Shown: positions 1 through 7,800 of the stretch, piece by piece | Layout: each line of letters opens with the position of its first letter | How positions within the stretch are numbered: the first letter of the stretch is position 1 | From: CAINEC01 sp046073825 | GTDB taxonomy: Bacteria > Bacteroidota > Bacteroidia > AKYH767-A > OLB10 | Length of the DNA: 9,498 nucleotides | Assembly (NCBI GenBank): GCA_046073825.1 | Contig: JBJTMY010000142.1 | Coordinates: forward strand, 1-9,498 | Direction: 5' to 3' | Position numbers and translations under genes: made by a program | Notes under the pieces: generated by a model | Told to the model about the DNA's origin: nothing | The model's input: only the letters and a program-made list of their open reading frames with translations | The model's database searches: none

Positions 1-112
1 CTCAAAATTAAATTTAGGCTTGAAGCAAATTGATAGTATTCAATTCATACCCCGGTGAATAGTGAATAAATGAACATTTGAACATATACTATGAAAATTT
101 CATTAGGTTCAT

Positions 113-120
113 TATCTTTG
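113..120 (+). promoter_or_regulatory. Candidate -7 promoter element
   Basis: The octamer TATCTTTG matches the Bacteroidota -7 consensus TAnnTTTG exactly. A convincing TTTG -33 element at the usual 19-21 nt spacing is not seen; the nearest TTTG (77-80) lies too far upstream. If the element is used, transcription would begin near 125-128 and run through the inverted-repeat region to the strong terminator at 273-303. The match is short and could be chance in AT-rich DNA. Confidence 0.35.
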
Positions 121-244
121 TGAAACCAAAAGAAATCAACACGGACAATCAAGCCCTCCTTTTGGACGCTTGGTTTCTAAGGGGGTTTCCAAGGGAAAAA
201 CAAGAAGTTAAAACCTTATTATACAGCGAGTTAAGTGGATAGGT

Positions 245-266
245 TCGTTATCCTCTCTCTCCGCCA
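245..266 (+). other. tRNA-Ser 3'-end-like sequence (remnant or att-like)
   Basis: The segment has a TTCG in a T-loop-like position followed by TCTCTCC, G and CCA. This is the layout of the acceptor 3' strand, discriminator base and encoded CCA of a bacterial tRNA-Ser whose 5' end would be GGAGAGA. No GGAGAGA, anticodon arm or D arm lies within 100 nt upstream, and the T-stem does not pair properly in the standard register, so this is not an intact tRNA. Tyrosine recombinases often use tRNA 3' ends as attachment sites and leave such a copy at one end of an element, but no integrase is visible here. Chance similarity is possible. Confidence 0.25.
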
Positions 267-272
267 AGGAAT

Positions 273-303
273 AAAAAAGCTAGCCTTTTGGCTAGCTTTT
301 TTA
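273..303 (+). terminator. Strong rho-independent terminator
   Basis: AAAAAAGCTAGCC (273-285) and GGCTAGCTTTTTT (290-302) are perfect reverse complements, giving a 13-bp stem with a TTTT loop followed by a T-rich run. The seven inner pairs contain the GC-rich part and the outer A/T pairs provide a U tract on either strand, so it can work in both directions. It most likely ends the candidate RNA upstream, since the next gene starts about 440 nt downstream. Confidence 0.85.
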
Positions 304-746
304 TTTTAATAAATCAAATGCCTGATTTTGTAATTTCAATGAAATTTAAAGACATTGATGCGTTGCATCTTAGATTTTTGTATTATTTATAGTCTTCAAG
401 CTCCGCCAAAAATTGTCAATGCAATATAATAGTCAATCAAGGCTATTTTATTTTGTTTATTGGTCTCTATTTATACTAAAAACAAAATAATAAAATTAAG
501 CTAGCATAGTTTTCAATATGGTACTATATTTTTTAAAATAAACAACCTACTACCAAAGGTTAATGCTGTTGGTGTTTTTATTAATGTCTGATAAACAAAT
601 GAAATCAAATGACGATTTATTAAAAAATCGGGGGTATGTTTCCCTATATTTTTACTTTTCTATTTTGATAAAAACGTTTTTTGATTGATTTACTTCAAAA
701 ATAAAATACGTTTAATTTTCCTAACTTTAACGCTCATTAATTAGTT
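304..746. other. AT-rich intergenic region, leader of the GWxTD gene
   Basis: No coding region or RNA gene can be supported here. The stretch is strongly AT-rich and contains short A and T runs. A weak -7-like element, TAACTTTA (722-729, one mismatch to TAnnTTTG), lies 17 nt before the ATG at 747, without a well-spaced TTTG. A 9-nt sequence, CTCCGCCAA, at 401-409 repeats that at 259-267; a single 9-mer repeat over this length is not significant by itself. Confidence 0.5.
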
Positions 747-2201
747 ATGCGTCGATTCGTATTTATAATTCTTTTACTCCTGTTAAACAACGCCCTAATG
801 GCGAAGTCACTTCAGGCAAAGTTTTCTTGGTGTGCATTTTATAATCCGGACAATGGTCCTTATGTAGAAACTTACATTGAAGTTACCGGTCAGTCTTGTC
901 ATTTTTCGAAAGTGGCTTCAGGAAAATTTTGCGCTGCAATTGAAGTAACGCAGGTGTTTTATCTCGGAGATTCCATCAAAGCTTTTAATAAATACAATTT
1001 GTTGAGTCCTGAAACCGAAGATACTAATCGCTTGGTATTCGATTTTACGGATCAGCAAAGAGTGGCTTTGGCAAATGGTAATTATATTTTAGAGTTAACC
1101 ATTAAGGATAAAAATAATCCCACAGCAAAACCGTATGTTTTAAAAGACAAGGTAAAAGTTGATTTCTATCCTACTATCGTATCTATTTCAGATATTGAAT
1201 TGTTATCAGAATATATTTCAAGTAATAATCCTTCTAAAGTGAATAAAAACGGATATGACTTGTATCCACAGGTAAGTAATTTTTACGATAAAAATCAAAG
1301 CCAATTAAAGTTCTATGCTGAGGTTTATAATACTTCTCAGGTGCTTAGCAACGATGCTTATTTATTAAACTATCGACTAGAAACGCATGAGTCACATCAG
1401 GTATTAGACAGTTATTCAAAGATGCTTCGTCAAACAGCTAAGCCTGTAAATGTAGTATTAACAAGTATGGATATTACTGATTTGAATTCAGGCAATTATG
1501 ACTTGATGATGGAAGTTCGTAATCGTAATAATGAGCTGCTGGCGTCTCGTTCTTTATTTTTTCAACGTAGCCACACGACTGTTATGTCTGCCGATAGTAA
1601 CTTCAAGGCTATTGAAGGGACATTTGTTTCATCAATGACTAACCGCGATTCTTTATACGAGTACATTAAGTGCTTATGGCCGATTGCATCAAATGTAGAA
1701 AATAATTTTGCAGATAATCGATTACTCGCAGCCGATATTCGCCAGCTGCAACAATTTGTCTATGATTTTTGGATAAAAAGAAATCCCTCAAATCCTGCAC
1801 TTGCGTGGTATGAGTACAAAAAACAAGTCGATTTAGTCAATAGTGAATATTCGGCAGGAAGAAAGAAAGGGTATTACACAGAACGTGGACGCGTGTATTT
1901 AATGTATGGCGCTCCTAATCAAATATCGAAGGAGTACAGTGAACCCACATCTTACCCGTATGAAATTTGGCAGTATTACAAATTAAAAGATCAAACGAAT
2001 AAGAAGTTTGTGTTTTATACAAAGCAATTAGCTTCTAACGATTTTGAATTATTGCACTCCGATGCAAAAGGAGAAATCATGAATATTAATTGGAAAGTGG
2101 AATTGCGTAAGCGCACCGAAACATTAAATGATTTTGATAAAGTTAATCCGAATAATAGTTATCAAAATCAATCGGATCAGTTATTTCAGAATCCTCATTA
2201 A
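747..2201 (+). CDS. Exported GWxTD domain-containing protein
   Basis: A 484-residue protein with a clear N-terminal signal peptide: basic MRR, a long Ile/Leu/Phe core, and likely cleavage after ALMA near residue 19. There is no lipobox Cys, so it is expected in the periplasm or at the outer membrane. Residues about 20-290 form a beta-rich region without a motif I can name. The C-terminal third is the GWxTD domain found widely in Bacteroidota: an FWIKRNP segment, then GYYTERGRVYLMYG at 375-388, and YPYEIWQYY at 403-411. The signature is altered, reading G-Y-Y-T-E (375-379) rather than G-W-x-T-D; related Bacteroidota proteins, from memory, often have GYETD. The biochemical role of the family is unknown to me, so function is not assigned. 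It heads a cluster, with the glycosyltransferase gene starting 12 nt after its stop, which suggests a link to the envelope or surface glycans. The ATG at 747 is favoured because it places the signal peptide at the N-terminus. Confidence 0.9.
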   Translation: MRRFVFIILLLLLNNALMAKSLQAKFSWCAFYNPDNGPYVETYIEVTGQSCHFSKVASGKFCAAIEVTQVFYLGDSIKAFNKYNLLSPETEDTNRLVFDFTDQQRVALANGNYILELTIKDKNNPTAKPYVLKDKVKVDFYPTIVSISDIELLSEYISSNNPSKVNKNGYDLYPQVSNFYDKNQSQLKFYAEVYNTSQVLSNDAYLLNYRLETHESHQVLDSYSKMLRQTAKPVNVVLTSMDITDLNSGNYDLMMEVRNRNNELLASRSLFFQRSHTTVMSADSNFKAIEGTFVSSMTNRDSLYEYIKCLWPIASNVENNFADNRLLAADIRQLQQFVYDFWIKRNPSNPALAWYEYKKQVDLVNSEYSAGRKKGYYTERGRVYLMYGAPNQISKEYSEPTSYPYEIWQYYKLKDQTNKKFVFYTKQLASNDFELLHSDAKGEIMNINWKVELRKRTETLNDFDKVNPNNSYQNQSDQLFQNPH

Positions 2202-2213
2202 GCACCAGTTATT

Positions 2214-3227
2214 ATGTCTGCTATTAAAACAGCCATCGTTATATTAAACTGGAATGGGGAGAAATTCTTGACACAATTCCTGCCGAGTGTTATTCAGTAT
2301 AGTCCAAACTATGCCAAGGTGTATGTGGCTGATAACGCCTCAACAGATGGATCATTAACCTATTTACAATCATTAGGTGATTCGGTTAAAATAATTCAGT
2401 TAGATCAAAATTATGGGTTCACTGGAGGATATAATAAAGCGCTTTCTCAAATTGAAGCAGAATATTATGTTCTATTGAATTCAGATGTTGAGGTTACGTC
2501 CAATTGGTTGGAGCCTATTGTTTCTTATTTGGATACTCACAACGATGTGGGTATTTGTCAGCCTAAAATAAAGTCCTATTATCAGCCAGCTCAATTTGAA
2601 TATGCAGGGGCGAGTGGTGGTTATATTGATTGGATGGGTTATCCTTTTTGTCGTGGAAGGTTGTTTAATTCTTTAGAAGAGGATACTGGTCAATATAATA
2701 ACGCTCAGGAAGTATTTTGGGCTACTGGAGCTTGTATGTTTATTCGTGCAAAATTGTACCATCAGTTAGGTGGTCTCGACGAAAATTTCTTTGCACACAT
2801 GGAAGAAATCGACCTATGCTGGAGGGCGCAGTTGCTCGGGCAAAAAGTCATGGTGGTACCATCTTCTGAAGTGTTTCATGTTGGAGGTGGTACACTTCCA
2901 AAAAACAATCCACGGAAAACCTATTATAATTTCCGCAATAATCTCATGATGATGTATAAAAATCTTCCAGCTTCAAAAGTAGTAGTGGTTATTCTTATAC
3001 GTTTATTTTTAGATGGAGTGGCAGGTTTTAAGTTTTTGTTGGAAGGAGACTTTAAAGACACATTTGCTGTCGTAAAAGCCCATTTTGCATTTTATCGATG
3101 CTTGATTACTGGTAGAATAAAGCGAACTAAAGGTGGTTTTAATTGGCCAACTAGTGTTTACCAGCGTAGCATTTTATGGAATTATTTTGTGAAAGGAGTT
3201 CGAAAGTATAATCAGTTAATAAATTAA
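2214..3227 (+). CDS. Family 2 glycosyltransferase (rhamnosyltransferase-like)
   Basis: A 337-residue inverting GT-A glycosyltransferase of family GT2, predicted to move a sugar from a nucleotide donor to a glycan or lipid-linked acceptor at the cytoplasmic face of the membrane. The N-terminal nucleotide-binding motif is AIVILNWNG, followed by VADNASTDGS and a glycine-rich NYGFTGGYN. The metal-binding DXD-type motif appears as LLNSDVE (87-93). The typical acceptor-side motif ATGACMFIR is followed by GGLDENFFAHMEEIDLCWR, with the likely catalytic acidic residues at E197, E198 and D200. FHVGGGT then RNN follow, as in WbbL/rhamnosyltransferase-type GT2 proteins. A hydrophobic stretch near 256-275 may anchor it to the membrane. 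Length is normal for the group. Donor and acceptor cannot be told from sequence. It lies 12 nt after the GWxTD gene and 2 nt before the next gene, so co-transcription is likely. Confidence 0.93.
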   Translation: MSAIKTAIVILNWNGEKFLTQFLPSVIQYSPNYAKVYVADNASTDGSLTYLQSLGDSVKIIQLDQNYGFTGGYNKALSQIEAEYYVLLNSDVEVTSNWLEPIVSYLDTHNDVGICQPKIKSYYQPAQFEYAGASGGYIDWMGYPFCRGRLFNSLEEDTGQYNNAQEVFWATGACMFIRAKLYHQLGGLDENFFAHMEEIDLCWRAQLLGQKVMVVPSSEVFHVGGGTLPKNNPRKTYYNFRNNLMMMYKNLPASKVVVVILIRLFLDGVAGFKFLLEGDFKDTFAVVKAHFAFYRCLITGRIKRTKGGFNWPTSVYQRSILWNYFVKGVRKYNQLIN

Positions 3228-3229
3228 GT

Positions 3230-3841
3230 ATGAAAATTATTTGTGTAGGGAGGAACTATGCCGCCCACGCCAAGGAGTTAAACAATGCAGTAGAGGAAGA
3301 GCCTGTCATTTTTTTGAAGCCAGATACGGCTTTGCTAACTAATAATCAGGATTTTTATTTGCCTGATTTCTCTAATGATATTCATTATGAAACAGAGCTG
3401 GTAGTGAAAATTTGCAAAGCCGGTAAGCATATCGATGAGCAGTTTGCCAATCGTTATTATGATGCTATTTCAGTGGGTATCGATTTTACTGCGCGCGATT
3501 TGCAATCAGTTTTGAAATCGAAAGGTCTTCCTTGGGAACGTGCGAAAGCTTTTGATCACTCGGCTGTGATTGGCCGTTTTTTGCCTTTGGCGGAAGCTGG
3601 TTCGGTGAATGATTTGACATTTTCAATGAAACTTAATGGGCAAAAAGTGCAGGAGGGACATACGAACGAGATGGTGTTTTCGGTTGATAAAGTAATAGCT
3701 TTTGTTTCCCGCTTTATCACCTTAAAAACCGGCGACTTGATATATACAGGAACACCACAAGGGGTGGGACCAGTAAAGGCTGGTGACCGATTAGAAGGGT
3801 TTCTTGGAGATCAAGAATTATTTAATTTTTCCATTAAGTAA
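3230..3841 (+). CDS. Fumarylacetoacetate hydrolase family protein (FAHD1/YcgM-like)
   Basis: A 203-residue soluble enzyme consisting of just the FAH catalytic fold, the size of the short FAHD1/YcgM branch. GRNYAAHAKE at 8-17 supplies the H13/E16 pair that matches the catalytic His-Glu of FAHD1. HYETELVVKI (52-61) gives metal ligands E54 and E56, and GIDFTARD (83-90) gives D85, the expected Mg/Mn site. K106 in the AKAFD segment and the TGTPQGVG loop (173-180) complete the site, so all key residues are present. Relatives cleave C-C bonds in acylpyruvates, decarboxylate oxaloacetate or act on catechol-degradation intermediates; the substrate here cannot be predicted. No aromatic degradation genes are nearby, which favours a housekeeping acylpyruvase or oxaloacetate decarboxylase role. 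The ATG lies 2 nt after the glycosyltransferase stop, implying translational coupling. Confidence 0.92.
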   Translation: MKIICVGRNYAAHAKELNNAVEEEPVIFLKPDTALLTNNQDFYLPDFSNDIHYETELVVKICKAGKHIDEQFANRYYDAISVGIDFTARDLQSVLKSKGLPWERAKAFDHSAVIGRFLPLAEAGSVNDLTFSMKLNGQKVQEGHTNEMVFSVDKVIAFVSRFITLKTGDLIYTGTPQGVGPVKAGDRLEGFLGDQELFNFSIK

Positions 3842-3964
3842 TTTCTTTATAATATTTACTATTAGTGTTTTATATTGTTTACTTTATTTTGATATTTAAA
3901 TAAATTTAAGAAGAACAATTGATGAAAAATCAAATCTTTTTGTAAATTCTTTTGTTAAGGTACT
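3842..3964. other. Intergenic gap before idi
   Basis: This 123-nt AT-rich gap shows no convincing terminator. A 5-bp stem TTGAT/ATCAA near 3919-3933 followed by a short T run is too weak to call. TTATTTTG (3884-3891) is one mismatch from the -7 consensus but lacks a properly spaced -33. AAGG at 3957-3960, four bases before the ATG, is a minimal ribosome-binding-like sequence. idi may be read through from the upstream cluster or have its own weak promoter. Confidence 0.4.
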
Positions 3965-4474
3965 ATGGAAAATGAAATGGTAATTCTAGTTAATGAACAC
4001 GATGAGGCCATCGGATTGATGGAGAAAATGGAAGCTCATCAGAAAGGGTTACTTCATCGTGCTTTTTCTGTTTTGATTTTTAATTCGAAAGGAGAATTAT
4101 TACTTCAACAGCGCGCTTTGTCAAAGTATCATTCCCCTGGTCTTTGGACCAATGCCTGTTGCAGTCACCCACGATATGGTGAAACTGTTTTGCAAGCGGC
4201 TAATCGCCGTTTATCAGAAGAAATGGGAATGGCAGCTACCTTATCGGTAAACACACATTTTATTTATCGTGCTGAATTCGACAATGGACTTACAGAACAT
4301 GAGCTGGACTATGTGCTTATTGGTTCCTCCGATAATGATCCCATTATTAATCCGCAGGAAGTACACAGCTATCGATGGGTAAATTTAGAAGAATTAAAAG
4401 GTTGGATGGAACGAGAGCCATCGACTTTTACAGTGTGGTTTAAAGAGCTTTTTATAAGAGGGATTATTGCTTAA
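3965..4474 (+). CDS. idi: Isopentenyl-diphosphate delta-isomerase, type 1
   Basis: A 169-residue cytoplasmic Nudix-fold enzyme that interconverts isopentenyl and dimethylallyl diphosphate, balancing the C5 units for quinone, carotenoid and undecaprenyl lipid synthesis. All catalytic features of the type 1 family are visible. H25 and H31 lie in the EAHQKGLLHRAFSV segment; WTNACCSHP (61-69) contains the catalytic Cys, best aligned as C66, and metal ligand H68. The Nudix-type helix GETVLQAANRRLSEEMG runs 72-88, and TEHELDYV (110-117) gives E111 and E113 as metal ligand and catalytic acid. The C-terminal EVHSYRWVNLEEL and the WF near 158 are typical. Length is close to the E. coli enzyme (about 180 residues). 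Type 1 Idi is essential where isoprenoids come from the mevalonate route and optional with the MEP route; the window does not show which is used. Adjacent Cys65-Cys66 is a family variation and not a defect. Confidence 0.95.
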   Translation: MENEMVILVNEHDEAIGLMEKMEAHQKGLLHRAFSVLIFNSKGELLLQQRALSKYHSPGLWTNACCSHPRYGETVLQAANRRLSEEMGMAATLSVNTHFIYRAEFDNGLTEHELDYVLIGSSDNDPIINPQEVHSYRWVNLEELKGWMEREPSTFTVWFKELFIRGIIA

Positions 4475-4490
4475 TTTTATTTTGATTCGA

Positions 4491-4522
4491 AAAAATCTTA
4501 CTATTTAATGTGTAAGGTTTTT
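4491..4522 (+). terminator. Probable terminator after idi
   Basis: AAAAATCTTAC (4491-4501) pairs with GTAAGGTTTTT (4512-4522), giving an 11-bp stem with one G-T pair and a 10-nt loop. It begins 16 nt after the idi stop. The U-rich sequence forms the 3' arm itself instead of following the stem, and the stem is AT-rich, so efficiency is uncertain. The place and symmetry make it the likely end of the upstream transcription unit. Confidence 0.5.
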
Positions 4523-4860
4523 CAATAATTGTATCGTTTTTTAGCTTTTTTACCCAAAAAGGGGAGTTCAAGATTGTTTATAATGACATCAAAAATTGCT
4601 GATAAAACTAAAGTTTCTTACATCTGATTATTTCTGATGGAGTGGCATTTTTTCTTGTTTCATTCCATTTTTACGAGGTAGAGAACAAAATCAATTTAAA
4701 TTGAAGTACATAAATTCTTACACTTTTTAATGGACTAAATTCAACTTGAAATTGGGGGTTTCTACTCATTTTTAGTATGAAAGATTTTTGATGAAATAAA
4801 TGGAGTTTGATTTCGAATATTTGAAACAAAAAGAGGCTCATTTACGAAAAAGAGTTTGTT
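4523..4860. other. AT-rich intergenic region upstream of the giant repeat gene
   Basis: No gene is supported in this stretch. It holds a weak promoter candidate (4759-4790) and a short inverted repeat that overlaps the start codon of the next gene (4835-4867). A 52-codon frame starting at the ATG at 4800 overlaps the giant gene in another frame and has no recognisable features. The length suggests that the repeat protein is transcribed separately from idi. Confidence 0.5.
4759..4790 (+). promoter_or_regulatory. Weak candidate promoter for the repeat protein gene
   Basis: TTTC (4759-4762), a 20-nt spacer and GATTTTTG (4783-4790) match the Bacteroidota TTTG / TAnnTTTG pattern with one mismatch in each box. 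Transcription from it would begin about 4797 and give a leader of roughly 64 nt that includes the start-codon hairpin. In DNA this AT-rich such near-matches are common. Confidence 0.25.
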
Positions 4861-4867
4861 ATGAGCC
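4835..4867 (+). promoter_or_regulatory. Inverted repeat enclosing the start codon
   Basis: GGCTCAT (4835-4841) and ATGAGCC (4861-4867) are perfect reverse complements separated by 19 nt. The right arm begins exactly with the start codon of the giant gene, so in the mRNA the hairpin would hide the ATG. The loop contains the purine-rich AAAAAGAG that could act in ribosome binding. The stem has 7 pairs, four of them G-C. Confidence 0.35.
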
Positions 4868-7800
4868 AAAAACTACAAATCTGGATCACCTCACTTCTAA
4901 TCCTTGTGGGCATGAGCTTAAGCCATCAGGCAGTGGCGAGTCATGCGATGGGAGCTGATCTAACTTATCAATGCCTCGGAGGTAATACGTACAAAGTACG
5001 ATTATCCTTTTATCGTGATTGTATTGGAATTTCGGCGCCAGCCAATGTGTACATCAATGTACGATCGGCGAGTTGTAATCAGGCGCTTGGTGTAACAGCA
5101 TATCCAATAGCGGGTACTGGTCAACAAGTAACGTATTTATGTCCAACCGCCACAACAACCTGTAATGGGGGAACCTTTACAGGAATTCAGGAATGGGTAT
5201 ATGAGGGAATTATTACGCTACCGATGCAATGCACAGATTGGCAATTTTCATATTCCTTATGTTGCCGAAACGCTGCGATTACTACCATTACAAATCCAGG
5301 TTCTAACACATTTTACATTTATGCCAACTTAAATAATGTTGCTTCTACTTGCAACAGTTCACCAACTTTCTCCAATAAGCCGGTTCCGTTCGCCTGCCTG
5401 GGTCAACAATTATGCTTTAATCATGGTGCAATCGACGCTGACGGTGATTCGTTAGTTTATTCTTTGGTCAATCCTCAACAATCAGCAAGTGCTGCCGTTT
5501 CATACATGGCTCCGTATAACGCAGCAAATCCTTTAGCTTCTAGTCCTTCTTTACAATTTAATAACGCAACTGGAGACGTTTGTTTTACTCCAACGCAACT
5601 TCAAGTAACCGTAATGGCTGTCCTTGTGAAAGAATATCGCCATGGCGTTTTAATCGGTTCTGTTGTTCGTGATATTCAGGTGACCGTTCTTAATTGTTCG
5701 AATGATTTACCGAATCTATCAGGTATTAATGGTACAAACAATTTCGACATGACAGTATGTGCAAATACGCCAACATGTTTTAATATTTTCTCCAACGACC
5801 CAAATGCTGGTCAACATCTTTCTGTATTTTATAATAATGCAATTCAAGGTGCAACATTTAATTCAACAACAGCTGCACATCCAACAGGTACTTTTTGCTG
5901 GACACCTACTCAAGCAGATATTAGTAACACTCCACATTGCTTTACATTACGAGTAGGGGATGATGCTTGTCCTTATATTGGTTCTCAAACCTATTCCTAT
6001 TGTATTACTGTAACAGGTATTGTGGTTGATGCAGGTCCGGATCAATACATAGCGTGTAGCGATTTAGCAACAATTACTGCAAGCGCTTCTGGTGGTACTG
6101 GTCCATATACTTACCTATGGAGCAATGGATTTACACAAGCTACACAAACAGTTCCTGTTGGGACTTATGTTGTAACCGTTTCCGATGGGACCTGTTCCTC
6201 TACGGATACCGTAAATGTAGTTAGTGCATTTATTCCAACAGCTAATTTTACTTGGAACGGAGCCTGCGCAGGATCAACCATTAGTTTTACAGATCAAAGT
6301 TCCACTCAGGGCGGAATTAATTCTTGGAATTGGAACTTTGGTGATGGTACTTCCTCTGGTAATCAAAATCCAACGCATACCTATGCAAATGCTGGTACTT
6401 ATAATGTTAGTTTAATTATTGAAAATATTTATGGCTGTTTAGATACAGTCATAAAACCTGTAAAAATTGCTCCTGTTCCAGTTCCTGCTTTTACTGTTGA
6501 TACAGCTTGTGTTGGAAGTGGAATTCATTTTATAAATACGAGCAGTCCAACAGGATTAACGAATAACTGGTCGTTTAGTAATGGAAACACTTCTAGTAGT
6601 ACAAACCCTACATTGGTTGTTGGAACATCTGGAAATTACTCGGCTACTTTGATTGTTACTGATAGTTTAGGATGTGGTGATACGTTAACGAAGCCATTTG
6701 TCGTACATCCGCAACCGGTAGCCAACTTTACACATACAGGAAGTAACTGTTTAAATACTCCAATTTCATTTACAAATACTTCAACAGGAAGTCCTACGTC
6801 TTACACTTGGAACTTTGGTGATGGATCAACTTCTACTATGACCAATCCAACACATAGTTATACATCAAGTGGAACTTATAATGTGTCCTTAATTGCAATG
6901 AATACTTTTGGTTGTTTTGACACAATTGTTCAACCTGTATTTATTAACCTGCCTCCGGTAGCTAATGCAGGTCCTGATCAGACTGTTTGTTTAGGTAGTA
7001 GTGTTAACCTTTCTGCTACAGGAGGCACATCTTATTCATGGACACCTGGTGGAATTACAGGGAATCCAGTTAGTGTATCCCCATCCAATACTACCAATTA
7101 TGTTGTTGTGGTAACCGATGCTAATGGTTGTACAGCAAAAGACACAGTGCGTATTCGCGTAAATCAATTGCCAGTACCAACGGTAAGTGCTAACCAAACA
7201 ATTTGTTTAGGCCAATCAGCAACATTAATTGCTAATGGTGGATTAACTTATTACTGGAATCCATCAGGAAGTACTTCTTCAACAATAACCGTATCACCAA
7301 GTACATCCACATCTTATGCAGTGAATGTAGTTGATTCAAATGGATGTCAAGGAACAGGTTTCGTAAATGTTACCGTGCGACCTAATCCTACAATAAATTT
7401 GCAACCCGCTGTTTTCATTTGCTCAGGTGTAAGTGCTACTTTAAATGCAGGAACTGGATCAACTTGGTTATGGAGTACGGGAGCAACATCTCAAACAATT
7501 TCTGTGAATAATCAAGGAATATATACAGTTACAGTTACTAATCAATATGGCTGTTCTGCTGTTGCATCAACACAAGTAACTGTTGGTGGACAAACCATCA
7601 GTAATAACACTGCAATATCTATCTGTCAAGGACAAACTGCTACAATTAATGCAGGATATGCAGGAAGTTCCTATTTGTGGAGTAATGGTTCTACAGGATC
7701 TAGTATTACAGCTTCAACATCTGGAGTTTATACCGTAACTATTACTGATGTTAACGGTTGTAGCGGAACTGTGATGCATACATTAAATGTACATCCATTA

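Larger units (their letters stand above)
122..303 (+). ncRNA. Candidate structured small RNA, unidentified
   Basis: This stretch has the layout of a small RNA gene of about 180 nt: a TAnnTTTG element just upstream, a body with several inverted repeats, and an intrinsic terminator at the end, with no open reading frame of note. GAAACCAA (122-129) can pair with TTGGTTTC (170-177). The overlapping CCAAAAG (126-132) can instead pair with CTTTTGG (159-165), so the two stems exclude each other. CTTGG (169-173) can also pair with CCAAG (189-193), and GGATA/TATCC form a hairpin near 237-253. It is less AT-rich than the flanking DNA. I do not recognise tmRNA, RNase P RNA or the SRP RNA tetraloop region. 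A 6S-type RNA is conceivable from size, but I cannot assign it. The end also resembles a tRNA-Ser 3' end, so a tRNA-derived remnant is an alternative. Confidence 0.35.

Noticed and set aside
259..409. 9-nt direct repeat CTCCGCCAA (259-267 and 401-409) as att sites of a mini-element
   Set aside because: One 9-mer repeat in several hundred bases is expected by chance at a fair rate, and the 130 nt between them contain no gene.
3919..3943. Possible terminator before idi (TTGAT/ATCAA plus T run)
   Set aside because: Only five AT-rich pairs with a broken T run; such stems are frequent in AT-rich DNA.
4800..4958. 52-codon frame overlapping the start of the giant gene
   Set aside because: It overlaps the signal peptide coding region in another frame, and its translation has no signal, domain or conserved motif.
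5759..6415. Two short + strand frames (5759-5956 and 6224-6415)
   Set aside because: Both lie in other frames inside the giant repeat gene, and their Gln/Leu/His-rich low-complexity translations reflect the repeat codons of that gene.
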